From: Ricinus communis
Taxonomy: Eukaryota; Streptophyta; Magnoliopsida; Malpighiales; Euphorbiaceae
DNA: 64,000 nucleotides
Assembly (NCBI RefSeq): GCF_019578655.1
Contig: NC_063257.1
Coordinates: 22,444,001-22,508,000 of the forward strand
Reading direction: 5' to 3'
In this document: one piece after another, positions 46,223 to 55,925 of the stretch
Layout: each line of letters begins with the position of its first letter
How positions within the stretch are numbered: the stretch's first letter is position 1
The notes under the pieces: generated by a model
Told to the model about the DNA's origin: nothing
Databases searched by the model: none
The model's input: only the letters and a program-made list of their open reading frames with translations
Translations under genes and position numbers: made by a program

Positions 46223-46913
46223 GCAACTTAGTGCAGAACTCAAACTAATTATCTTACATTCTTCCGCAAAACTCAACACTATCGGTTTTACCCGATCACA
46301 TGGACATAAACAGGATTTCAAAAGCAAGTCAACAGTAAGAGCATCGAAACAAAGTGAAATATTTTCAAAATTTTACAAAAAATTTTACAAAAAATAAACA
46401 AATAACTAAGATGGGATAAATATCACCCACCCCACACTTGAAGGACACACTGTCCCTAGTGTACAAAATATAAGAAATCAAAAAGGAGAAAGAACTAATA
46501 CTGCCCTGACTATAGCTCTAGAGTAAAAAGAGGTGCATCAGTAGGTATATCAAGGCGTTGGCTGGTCTGTGGTAGAGGAATGGCTGGAAATAATAAAATA
46601 AAGAATTAAAATCGAAACTGAAACAAAAATTAAATAAAATATGAAAACTAAAACTAATACAATGTTTCAAAACAAAAGGTTAAAATATTATAGATTAAAG
46701 ATAAAAATTGGGGTGCCTCCTAAAAGTGCTTCTTTTTGATGTGATGAGTCTTCTTAGCTGGACTCGTGATGAAAAGCAAACGGGCGTGATCGACGACCAT
46801 CCATCCTTCTTCCAAGGAAATGTCTTCAAGTATCCACTTAGAGGGATAATCGTCAATTTCCTCTTCCCGACTATCAAGCAAGCTGCCAGTATGATGGGCA
46901 AAACTCGCTCCTC

Positions 46914-47915
46914 TTATAATTGCACGTAGTCATGATGCTCTAGGGGCTCTTCCAATTTGAAAGCTGAAGTTTCACCAATTGGAAGGATCGATGGTTGGGC
47001 AATTTCTTCAGGAACATCGATGGTTTTCTCTAGTCCTTGGCTTGGTTCACTTGCTAGAAGAAACTCGAGCTCCTTCAAGACTTCTTCATTGGATAACTCG
47101 TGCTCATCTTCCATCATCGAAGGGACTTGTGGAAAATCCACCAAAAATTCCTCTAACTCAGCATCATCAACTGTACGTTCTTGTTGATAGTCTTTCAGAG
47201 GAATCATGTTCGCCTCTTCCTTTTCTGGTTCTATCTCCATGTTCAAAGAGTCGTCCTGCCCAGAAGCATCATCGTCAAACATAATAGATAAACCCGAAAA
47301 ATTCTCACCTGAATGCAAAGTGACGGTGCTCAAATGTTCCTCGGATTCAGTAGTGTTTGATGAAGTTCCCAATTGCTCTTCAGCTAGTAACTTGAAGATT
47401 AAGCCTACTTGATGCTCTATGTTCTGAATCGAGGCTTGTTGATCTTCAAGTATCGTCTCTGTTTGTTGGAATCTGTCCTCAAGACTTGCAATAAACCTCA
47501 TCATCAGCTCCTCTGACACTAACTCTTCACCTTGAGTTGATGGTGCAAGATTAGGCTGCTGAAATTCTGGTGGTTCTTGGCCATCTAAGCTCCATCCAAA
47601 GGGTGAATGAATGCTCAACTCTTGATTGTAGGTGCTTCCATACGAGTCGTTTGGCCAACTTCCTGTATAATTCACCTGTTCATAGTTATAAGAACAATGA
47701 GCAACATCACTATATAATGGACAATCATTACTCAAATGTAAACCACAACAAAATTCGCAAAAAACTTGAGATGAAAGGATAGGAGTGGAGAGTTGATCGG
47801 TAGCCCTGCAAAACGATTCCACTCGAGCTTCTAAAGATGCACGAGTATCCCAATTTTTAGCACTCTCTTAGTTCCTAATCCCATTTTTCAATGTGTCATA
47901 CAAAGAGTTTAGCAT
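46914..47915 (-). pseudogene. gag-like ORF, best preserved copy
   Basis: 302 codons are open from 47822 to 46914. The likely original start is the ATG complement at 47913-47915, with one TAA (where the sister copy has CAA) separating the two. The order is a short N-terminal helical part, knuckle CEFCCGLHLSNDC (C-x2-C-x3-H-x4-C, near 47757-47719), a Tyr/Asn/Trp-rich linker with PFGWSLDG, a coiled coil (EELMMRFIASLEDRFQQTE and onward) and a strongly acidic C-terminus with ELSNEEVLKELEFLLASEP. No protease or RT follows. The knuckle and coiled coil suggest RNA binding and oligomerisation, as in the C-terminal part of Athila gag. Confidence 0.7.
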
Positions 47916-48069
47916 TGAACCTCCTTATCATCCACTATCTGAATCATAAACTTAACTAAATAAATATGTACAAACAAAACAGAAATAAATATAAAAAAAT
48001 GGCTAAATTAACAAATAGCACATTTCACTCTAGTTTTCAAACAATTCCCCGGCAACGGCGCCAAAAACT

Positions 48070-49496
48070 TGATGTGTGCTACTTGTGTTAGCTACAATCT
48101 AAAGCAGTGTACCTATCGATGCAGTCTAGCACTAATGGCGAGTATCAAGGTCGTATTCCTCGGGAAAGTGAAAGCCCAGAGTTACTTCTTTGTTCTTTGT
48201 TATATTAACCTAAAATGAGTGATGAATAATTTCTAAACTAACTAATAGCTACAAGCTAAGTTCTAAGGGAGATGCAGGAGTAATTGATAACTAAAATAAC
48301 CAAGACAAGAAAGTATACCCAAAGGGAACCTAAACTAGTTGGCAATCAAACAAAAGATAAAGGATTGGTGAGTCTAATTATGCTACCCGTGGACGAATTC
48401 TTAACCGAATTCGGTTTCTCTCTCGAGATAATCGAACTCCTAAATTTAATAACCTAAAGTTGGAATCTCTTCCTAACGATTGATTCTTAAATTAGCATTA
48501 CACTTTAATTCGCCTCTATTAAGCTTTGTTAATTCTTAATCCGGCTAGTTAATTATCCTTATCTCTAAGCGATTATTAACCAGTTCTTGCTATTCAAAAT
48601 TCCAATTACCAAATGGACTTCTCAATCACACAAAGCAATCTAAACACACAATTCACAATGTCTCATGAATAATGCACTATCTTATTAATACTGAAAACAA
48701 GAAGAATACAAAACTAACCCAAACAATCCAACAATATAATACTAAGCCAACATAGTAAAGAAATCCCAATGGATTTAATCAATCTAGCTAATCATGTTCA
48801 TTATCAAAATCCACAAGAATTTAATTACAACAATGAGTAAAGGTAGAGAAAACTCGATTACACCTTTGGATGAGAGTAAACAGCCCCAATTCCTCTTGCT
48901 CGAATTGAATCGATTCTTGTTCCTCTTGCTCGATTTGAAAACCAATCAACGAACCTCGCCCAATCTACAATCTTTGAAGGGAATCCGATTGAAACCTTGA
49001 TCCAAGTCTCCTTTTCCCTTGGTTCCAGCTCAGAAAACCCTTAGAGAGAGAAATATTAGGGTTTGGGACGTTCTCCCCCGCTCTCCTCTTTCTTTCCTCT
49101 CTTCTTTCTTTTAATTAATTCCCCCTGTCGCCGCCAACACGGCCGTGTTGATGCCCGTGTTGGGTGTTTATGCCCGTGTTACTCTCTGCGGCCGTGCTCC
49201 CTAAGAACTTCTTTTTCTTTAATGTTTGATGCACCCAACACGGCCGTGTTGGGAACACGGCCAGTGTTATAACCAACACAGCCATGTTCAGCTTCCTCAT
49301 GCGCATACTTAGCTTATTTCGGCAGCTTTGATGTCCAATTATGCTCTAATTCTTCCCTTTATCATTCTTTGACTTCTTTTGGACCTAATGCACACAAACA
49401 GACGCATAGGGTGAGTGTTGAGACCAATTCACATCCAAATGTCCATAAAATCAATCTTAGAAATCCCATTTAGATGTGTGTATTTTACGCACATCA
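48070..49496 (-). repeat. 5' LTR of the partial non-autonomous element
   Basis: 1427 bp, ends TGATGTG and CACATCA in the plus direction, homologous to 6359-7789. Contains the CACGG/CCGTG palindromes at 49130-49290 and the GAATTC hairpin near 48395-48430. Confidence 0.87.
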
Positions 49497-49880
49497 TATG
49501 ACTACTTTACATCAATGAGATCCTTGGTAGGAATTAAAAAATATTAAATTTCTTTTGTTGCGCCTTTCTTTATATTATAATATCAATTCCCAATATAGAT
49601 GTTATCTGATTCAAAATTCAGGAAACATGCAAGAGGCAGAAACACATAAAGATTCATGAAAACTTAATTCTAAGCATGTTGATTGTTCAGAAAACATATA
49701 ATCATGTTACTCCTAATATATTTTTAGCGAATTAAAATAATTAAAAACTATAAAGAAATTGGTAAAGATATGATGATGATGATGCGATTTGAAATCCTCA
49801 GGTTGTCAATATATTGTGCAGATCCTCGAGTCTCAAGTGATGAGGAGGAGGTTGAATCAAACATTGGGTAGGAATCTAAA
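49497..49880. repeat. 385-bp direct repeat, copy B (right flank)
   Basis: Near-identical to 45838-46222 and begins with the same TATGA. Continues directly into the rest of the Tat-like LTR at 49881, as expected for the real right flank of the insertion. Confidence 0.8.
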
Positions 49881-50633
49881 GTGTTTAGGGTATGTATTTT
49901 TTATTTTTGAAAGTGTGATGAACTGCACAATACTTTCATTGTTTTGTTGAAAGCTGCCAAAATAAACTATCTATTGCTCTTAGTTACTGAGAATTGCTAA
50001 CCCTAAACTCAAAGCCTCTCTTTCTAATTATAGAAGAAGAATTTAGGAAACCCTAGAGAGCCTCTTTGATATACACTCTCAACTCCTGATAATACCATAA
50101 TTAAAAATAATTATTTTGGACTAATCGGGGTGTTTTATTGATAAATACCAAATAAATCATTAATAATCATTTAAAATTCGAATTTTCTTCAATACAAGAT
50201 TCCAAAAGATGTATTTTCATTAATTTTGGCATTTTAAATAAAAAACACATGAAACGACGTCGGATTTTGGGCTCAGGACCAATAAGGACTATATAGAGCC
50301 AATCGGCTATACATAGAGTTGACCGGCTCTATGTTGAGTCGAACGACTCTGAGTATATTCGATTCGGCTGTATGCAGAGCCTATTGGCTCAGTGGGCCAA
50401 AGGTTTTAAAAATTTACACTTTAGTCCCTATACTTTAAAAATTTGCAATTCCTTCGTTTGAACTTAATTTTTTCTGTCAATTTAGTCCAAATTGGTTTCA
50501 GAAGATTATTCATAATGTAATTGGGATTCGACTGTCCTCAACCTCGCGAGACTCGAGAAAAGCAGTAACTTTCATCATCGGCTTTTCCATAATTCCCTCG
50601 ATATCTAGATTCAGAAAACGGGTGTTAACAGTT

Positions 50634-51145
50634 TACCCCCAATTTGTTAAGATCTATAAACACGAATATATTTAAATTGATCGAGATAAATCATAAATAT
50701 TAAGGATATAGAAGAAAGGATATGATTTTGAGCTGTAGAAGCTACACTTTATAGGCTCGAGCTAGTGTAGAATTTTTATCTGACTTTGATTTAGGGACCA
50801 CGCTCGTTTAATTTTAGGGATCACAACCATTTAGATTGAAGGACTATGCTTGTTTGATTGAAGGACCACGCATGTTTGATTGAAGGACCATGCCTGCTTG
50901 ATTAGAGGACTACGCCTGCTCGATTAAAGGACTACGCCTGCTTGATTAAAGGACTACGCTTATTTGATTAGTTGATTTTCCACTTTCGGGTGTTAAATTT
51001 TGTAGTTTGTTTGATCTTTGTCCTTTAGAGACTAAACTGGTAAATGGAGTCGTCTTGCTTAGTAAGGAGTTGTAAAAGTCTTTAGTAGTCCCGTCTGGGG
51101 CCTAAAATATAATTTTGGAGGTCAAGGACCAAAATAGCACTTTTG
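50634..51145 (-). other. Tat-like 3' interior with 22-bp tandem repeats
   Basis: Next to the LTR start is, on the minus strand, ATTGGGGGTAAAC, a polypurine-tract-like sequence. 50834-50971 holds six 22-bp units of the form GATTAAAGGACTACGCCTGCTT with two more degenerate units upstream. No ORF with family features. Confidence 0.5.
50834..50971 (+). repeat. 22-bp minisatellite, about 6 units
   Basis: Units start at 50834, 50856, 50878, 50900, 50922 and 50944, followed by a partial unit. Each contains AAGGAC[CT]A[CT]GC. Neighbouring units differ by 1-4 bases. Confidence 0.85.
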
Positions 51146-51155
51146 CTTTTGCATT

Positions 51156-51186
<31 letters not shown>

Positions 51187-51362
51187 CTTCTTGTCCATTC
51201 TTTATCCATACTATCTTACTTTCTCTCTAAACCCTTTACCTTTTTCTTTGATTTCTTCTCCAATTCTAGACCAAATTCCATCAAACTTGTCTCGAATTGG
51301 CCAGTTCCTCTTCAAGACTTGCAGGGCGCACCCCAATCGCAATGAATTGGGACTTTTGCATT

Positions 51363-51400
<38 letters not shown>
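51146..51400 (+). repeat. TA microsatellites at the pararetrovirus 2 junction
   Basis: CTTTTGCATTAGGAC followed by an AT repeat occurs twice, at 51146-51186 and 51353-51400, 207 bp apart. The second AT tract abuts the first viral codon sequence at 51401. The intervening 165 bp is pyrimidine-rich and has no ORF. Confidence 0.85.
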
Positions 51401-51403
<3 letters not shown>

Positions 51404-52618
51404 CAGAAAGCTTTGATTACCAAGTCTAGATCCCCCTGGTCATGTGCAGCTTTCTATGTCAATAAGAATAGTGAGATAGAAAGAGGAACTCCTAGGTTGG
51501 TGATCAATTACAAGCCTTTGAATAAAGCCCTAAAGTGGATTAGGTATCCAATTCCAAATAAAAAAGATCTTCTTCAAAAGCTTCATTCTGCATTTATCTT
51601 TTTAAAGTTTGATACGAAATCGGGATTTTGGCAAATCCAGATTCATCCAAAAGACCATTATAAAACTGCTTTTACAGTTCCATTTGGCCAGTACGAATGG
51701 AATGTGATGCCATTCGGATTGAAAAATGCTCCTTCTGAATTTCAAAAAATCATGAATGACATTTTTAATCCTTATTCAAAGTTTTACATTGTCTGCATTG
51801 ATGATGTGTTAATATTTTCAAATTCCATAGAACAACATTTCAAACACTCAGAAATATTTTTCTATGTTGTTAAAAAGAATGGTTTAGTGGTTTCAAAATC
51901 CAAGATATCTCTATTTCAAACAAAGATTAGATTTCTTGGACACTATATCTTCCGGGGAACTATCACCCCAATTGAAAGATCTCTTGCATTCACTTCAAAG
52001 TTTCCAGATAAAATTTTAGAAAAAATGCAATTACAAAGATTTCTTGGTAGTTTAAATTATGTTATGGATTTTTATCCGAATTTAAACTGTCTTGCAAAGC
52101 CCCTCCATGATAGGTTAAGAAAAAATCCCCCTGCATGGACCAATGAGCATACAAAGATTGTTCAAAGAATAAAAAAGCAAGTTTTAGAAATTCCATGTTT
52201 ACACCTTGCTGACCCATCTGCATTCAAAATTGTTGAAACTGATGCATCAAATTTGGGTTATGGTGGGATTCTTAAACAAGTCCAAAATAACAAAGAATGT
52301 ATTGTCCAGTTCACTTCTGCACACTGGAATGATACACAAAAGAATTACTCAACTATCAAAACAGAAATTCTTTCAATAGTTTTGTACATTTCAAAATTTC
52401 AAAGCGATCTTTTAAATCAAAAATTTCTTTTGAGGATTGATTGCAAATCTGCTAAAGAAGTTTTACACAAAGATGTTCAAAATATAGCTTCCAAATAGAT
52501 TTTTGCTAGATGGCAAGCTATTCTTTCTGTTTTTGATTTTGAAATCGAATATATCAGAGGAGATTCGAATTCTATCCCAGACTTTCTAACCAGAGAGTTT
52601 CTTCAAAAACAGGAGTGA
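51401..52618 (+). pseudogene. Pararetrovirus 2 reverse transcriptase-RNase H (5' truncated)
   Basis: Open from the TA junction to a TAG at 52496-52498, then in the same frame to TGA at 52616-52618. RT motifs: SPWSCAAFYV, LVINYKPLN, FDTKSGFWQIQIHP, PFGLKNAPSEFQ and CIDD (51794-51805) at the YxDD position. RNase H catalytic positions are visible in ETDASNLGYGG (Asp), IKTEILSIVLYI (Glu), LLRIDCKSA (Asp) and the terminal EYIRGDSNSIPDFLTREFL (Asp). The internal TAG lies just before IFARWQAILSVF and could be a former CAG. The N-terminal part of the polyprotein (coat protein, protease) is missing here. Otherwise this is the best preserved RT of the window. Confidence 0.88.
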
Positions 52619-52625
52619 AAGAAAA

Positions 52626-54078
52626 ATGCCGAGAAAATCCAAATCAAAAGAAGAAAAATCGACAGCCAGTTCAAAGCCTATCCAAAGCCCAAAGAAGGAA
52701 ATTTTGCCTTCTTCTTCAAAGCCCATCAGAACCTGGACCGAAATCATCCAGGAAGAAATTGATCAATGCAAAGTCGATCCAAATTAACAACAAGTCTAAA
52801 TTCAGGAATGGCTTGCACAACAAGACCCTGAATTCCTAAAAAGAGTTGAAGAATATTCAAAGCAAATGATCCAATCTCTACCCGAAGCATCTCCAAAGTC
52901 ATCCTCCTCCTCCAACAAGGGTAAAGGTATACTCTCTATCCCTTTTCAAAAAACTGAGATAGAAATTTTCCCCTAAAGCCTATCTCAAAGTTCAAAAAGC
53001 ATTTCAAAGCCAAACTCTCAAGAAATTGTTTTGTCGCAAACAAAACGCTTTAAATCCAACGAATATTTAGAAAAACAAAGTTTTCAAAACATTTTAACGA
53101 TTGAGGAAGGATTCTCGCATGAAAGCCCTCAAAACTGATTTCAAAAATTTTCCCTCCAGGATGGTATTTCAAACCCTGGAATGTTTCAAAGTCTCAATCC
53201 TACTACCAGTCTATCCTTGAGATAACTGGTTCTGCCAAATTCAAACATTTCAAAAAATATAAAGACCATAAAGACCCTGCATACTCTACATGCACTATTC
53301 AAAGAATCCTTCACCCTACAGATTGGGGAATGGATTTACACTCTCCAAGGTCTTCCCAACTTCCCTTCAAAGAACCTACCCTTCAAACCTCAATACCTCC
53401 TTCAACTACTGGGATTACCAGCAAGCCTGGTTTAATACCTTTCTTCTCCAAAACGAAGGACAAAGCCACTCTTGGCTTTTCTACTTCGATACAAGCTTGA
53501 TTCAAAATTCAAAGATCCCTTATTGGTTTAAACAATGGTGGAATTACTATGGAAATGTCCCTGAGACTATAATTCCAGAAGTCCTACCTTTGTTCAACCT
53601 TTTCAAAGCCAACTATAAGCCAAACAAAATAGAAAGACGCTCTCCCCCGTTACTTCTATTTTGTTCCAACTTTTTTCTCCCCTGGGTATGTGTTTGGTAT
53701 TTCCATTTCAATCAAGCTCCAGATGGAGAAATCATCCTTACCCGTAGATTCAAAGTCAAATGGTGGGATAAATTTAACCACCAAGATAAATTATCCCTCA
53801 AATCTGTCCAAAGCTTCCTTTCAAAAAATAGCTTCTTGCCACCTCCAAAAGAACAAACCACTTTCCTGGCACAAAAGTCCTTCATAATTCCAAAGCTAGC
53901 TGCAGCCCAAACAGGAGAGGATTTCTTATAGTTAATCAAACAATTGTCGGAAACCGCCTCTTCCAAAGGAAAATCAAAAGCCTCATCTTCCTCCTCCAGC
54001 ACTAGCTCGGCGGCAATCGACCTAGATGGTGATTCAAACGAGGATGATTGTTTTGGGATTTTTAAGCCCATTAAATGA
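52626..54078 (+). pseudogene. Pararetrovirus 2 second ORF, unknown function
   Basis: ATG at 52626, seven bases after the RT stop. 53 codons to TAA (52785), then the same frame continues with more stops through a Lys/Ser/Pro-rich region. Around 53120-53290 the frame shifts, and 53290-53931 is open for 213 codons, followed by TAG and a Ser-rich acidic tail to TGA at 54076. The central part is rich in aromatic residues (YWFKQWWNYYGNVPETIIPE, then WVCVWYFHF). I recognise no enzyme motif. Position directly after RT-RNase H and before the promoter fits a terminal ORF of a caulimovirid. It may be a virion-associated or transactivator-like protein, without direct evidence. Confidence 0.55.
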
Positions 54079-54785
54079 CATCCTTGTAAAGCCCGTGGGT
54101 TGAAAACCAGAAATGGCAGCCCAAGGAATTTTGTAATGGGCCAAAAGCCCAATATAAAAAAAAAGAAAAAAAAAAGAAAAGAAAAAGAAGACAAAAGAAA
54201 AAAGATTCTTTCAAAGTGTGGCCGACAACTTTCTCAAAAGTCGGATATGTAAAGAAAAAGAAGAAAAAAGAAAAAAGATTCTTTCAAAGTGTGGTCGACA
54301 ACTTTCTCAAAAGTCGGATAGCATTATCACAAAGCTCCAAAGCAAGTGGAATCATCTTTACTCCACTAAGTAAGGTATCCAAAGCTCTTGAAGACCTCTA
54401 TATAAAGAGGAGTCCTCCTTGGTAGAAGGCAGACTGAAAAATACGAAGAAGAACCTCTTGTATTCTTCAAGTCGCACAAAGAAGAAGAAATATAGTGAGA
54501 AAAGAGAGAAAATAGAGTGAGAGAGATAGTGAGAAGAAACACTTTCCCTCTTATATTCTTTTGTTCCTCTTGTAAGTTATATTTCTCTAGTTTAAAGCTT
54601 TCAAAGTTACATTCAAAGTTTGTATATTTGTTTCAAATTTAATGTTCAAAGTCTGTTATTATCAATAAAGTTCATCTTCTTTATCTATCATTTTAAGATT
54701 TCACAAGCGTATGCTCTGTGCTTGCCGCGTTTGAGGATCCTGCACACCAGAAACTTGTTGATCTGTTTCTGTTTTCTTTCATTAT

Positions 54786-54798
54786 TGGTATCAGAGCC
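54786..54798 (+). promoter_or_regulatory. Pararetrovirus 2 primer-binding site
   Basis: TGGTATCAGAGCC, identical to the caulimovirid consensus complementary to the 3' end of initiator-Met tRNA. Lies between the AATAAA signal and ORF1. Confidence 0.88.
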
Positions 54799-54866
54799 TA
54801 TTGGGTTCCGGGAAAGAAGCATCATCTGCATAAAGAAGATTTTAAACTCATTTTAATCTGCATCAT

Positions 54867-54905
54867 ATGACTGATAAACAAGCACTGTTCATTTATGCAC
54901 AGTAG
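54867..54905 (+). CDS. Short upstream ORF in viral leader
   Basis: ATG at 54867, 12 codons, TAG at 54903-54905, 79 nt before the ORF1 start at 54985. Short upstream ORFs are common in caulimovirid leaders, where they can take part in ribosome shunting or reinitiation. Whether this one does so is not known. Confidence 0.35.
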   Translation: MTDKQALFIYAQ

Positions 54906-54984
54906 TAAGTCCCGTTTGGTGTAAGGGCAGTAAATCTGGTGGCTTGGTTCATGTTTGTTTAGAAAGTAATTGGTTTATTTTAAA

Positions 54985-55199
54985 ATGAATTTAGAACCAT
55001 TTTTCTGTAGATCTTCTTCTTTCTCAAACTCTTCTACCTCTGAGTCCTCAAGATACAAAGGTTTAGTAAATAGTGAAGAAATCACTATTGAAGATTTTAC
55101 AAAGCATATTGATGATTAGGAAATACCCAAAGTCCAAAAGAAACAAATTTATGAATTTTCAAAGTTTCCTCTCTTCAAAACTGATTTTACTATCAAAAC
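54985..55199 (+). pseudogene. Pararetrovirus 2 ORF1, 5' end
   Basis: First ATG after the primer site and the short ORF. A Ser-rich start, a premature TAG at 55117-55119 (codon 45), then open to the target duplication AAAAC (55195-55199), where the chromovirus is inserted. The reading frame resumes at 62249 in phase once one duplication copy is discounted, so this is the N-terminus of the movement-protein ORF. Confidence 0.75.
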
Positions 55200-55911
55200 T
55201 GATATGGACATGGCCAAGCTTAAAGATGGACTTGATGAAGAGGACAACAAGAAAACCAAAGATAAAGCTAAGGATCCATTGAGCATGCTACAAGGCCCAA
55301 TTACAAGGTCAAGGTCCAAGAAGCTACAAGAAGCCTTAATTGGCTATATGCAAGATTGGGCTAGTCAAGGAAGCCCAATCGGTCATGCTAAGGCCCAAGT
55401 AAAGACACATCTGAATGGGCTTTATTTAATGTTTTGCAAGTCCAAATACATGAAGACTAATGTGGGCTAATATTTGGGCTGAAATCTCTTCTTTAAGTTC
55501 AGAACAATGTTATTGCCTATTTTTCTTATATGGCAGCTAGGGTTAATAGTTTTACTAGAGTTTATTATGTTAGGTGGCTATAAAAACGCCCCTTAAGTTG
55601 TGTTTTGGAAATTGGAATTTTGATAAAATTATAGTAGTTGTTTCCTTTGCATGTTTGCTTGAATTCTTGAATTCTTGTTGAATGCATAAACCACTTATCA
55701 AGGAATTGATCTATCCTTGTGGCGTGTTAAGGGTTAGGGTTTAAAGAACTTAGTTTTCTTTAGGTTCTGATCTTGATCAACCATACCTTGCAATCTGATT
55801 TAAGCGGTTCTTGGGTTTTGAAACTCAATTTGTTCTTGGGTTTCTAAGATAGTAATTCACGGGTTCATAATCATTAGGGTTCGTGGTTCTAATCCTTGGA
55901 GGTTCTTAACA
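55200..55911 (+). repeat. Chromovirus 5' LTR
   Basis: TGATATGGACATGG...GTTCTTAACA. Differs from the 3' LTR at few positions (for example near 55238, 55390, 55411, 55500 and 55540). The primer site TGGTATCAGAGC follows at 55914-55925. The first part is translatable and continues the pol frame in the 3' copy. Confidence 0.92.
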
Positions 55912-55913
55912 TT

Positions 55914-55925
55914 TGGTATCAGAGC
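55914..55925 (+). promoter_or_regulatory. Chromovirus primer-binding site
   Basis: TGGTATCAGAGC, complementary to initiator-Met tRNA, two bases after the LTR. Confidence 0.88.

Larger units (their letters stand above)
46223..49496 (-). mobile_element. Non-autonomous Athila-like element, 5' part
   Basis: Minus strand: 5' LTR 49496-48070, primer site, gag-like ORF, conserved hairpin motif and then interior to about 46223, corresponding to position ~9620 of the copy at 6359-12129. The remaining 3' interior and 3' LTR are missing. The right flank TATGA (49497-49501) equals the start of repeat copy A. Confidence 0.85.
43101..50633 (-). repeat. Tat/Ogre-like LTR with nested insertions
   Basis: Minus strand, from TGTTAACACCCG (50633) to ATTACCCA (43101). 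Removing the nested copia solo LTR, the partial Athila-like element and the repeated 385 bp leaves about 2.1 kb, matching the plus-strand relative at 17363-19420. Shared landmarks include TCTAGATATCGAGGG, AGCCGATTGGCTCT repeats (50285-50395 and 43830-43870) and GGAAGTTGGCTT near the 3' end. No coding capacity. Confidence 0.6.
54079..54984 (+). promoter_or_regulatory. Pararetrovirus 2 promoter and leader
   Basis: Upstream is a purine-rich stretch and a directly repeated block (about 54201-54247 and 54274-54320, period 73 bp) containing GATTCTTTCAAAGTGTGG and GACAACTTTCTCAAAAGTCG. TATA box TATATAAA at 54399-54406, so RNA should start near 54430. AATAAA at 54664-54669. Primer site TGGTATCAGAGCC at 54786-54798, an exact match to the initiator-Met tRNA site. 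A 12-codon ORF (54867-54905) precedes ORF1. All elements are in the order expected for a pregenomic RNA leader. Confidence 0.8.

Noticed and set aside
49881..50633. A separate 753-bp LTR starting TGTTTAGGG
   Set aside because: Its end looked like an LTR boundary, but the similarity to 17363-19420 continues across 49880 and on to 43101, so it is part of one 2.1-kb LTR.
50845..50971. CRISPR-like array
   Set aside because: The 22-bp units are directly adjacent with no spacers, and the window is plant DNA; it is a minisatellite.
53712..54194. Minus-strand ORF of 160 codons
   Set aside because: Antisense of the pararetrovirus 2 second ORF and a purine-rich promoter stretch, which gives a Phe-rich start with no motif.
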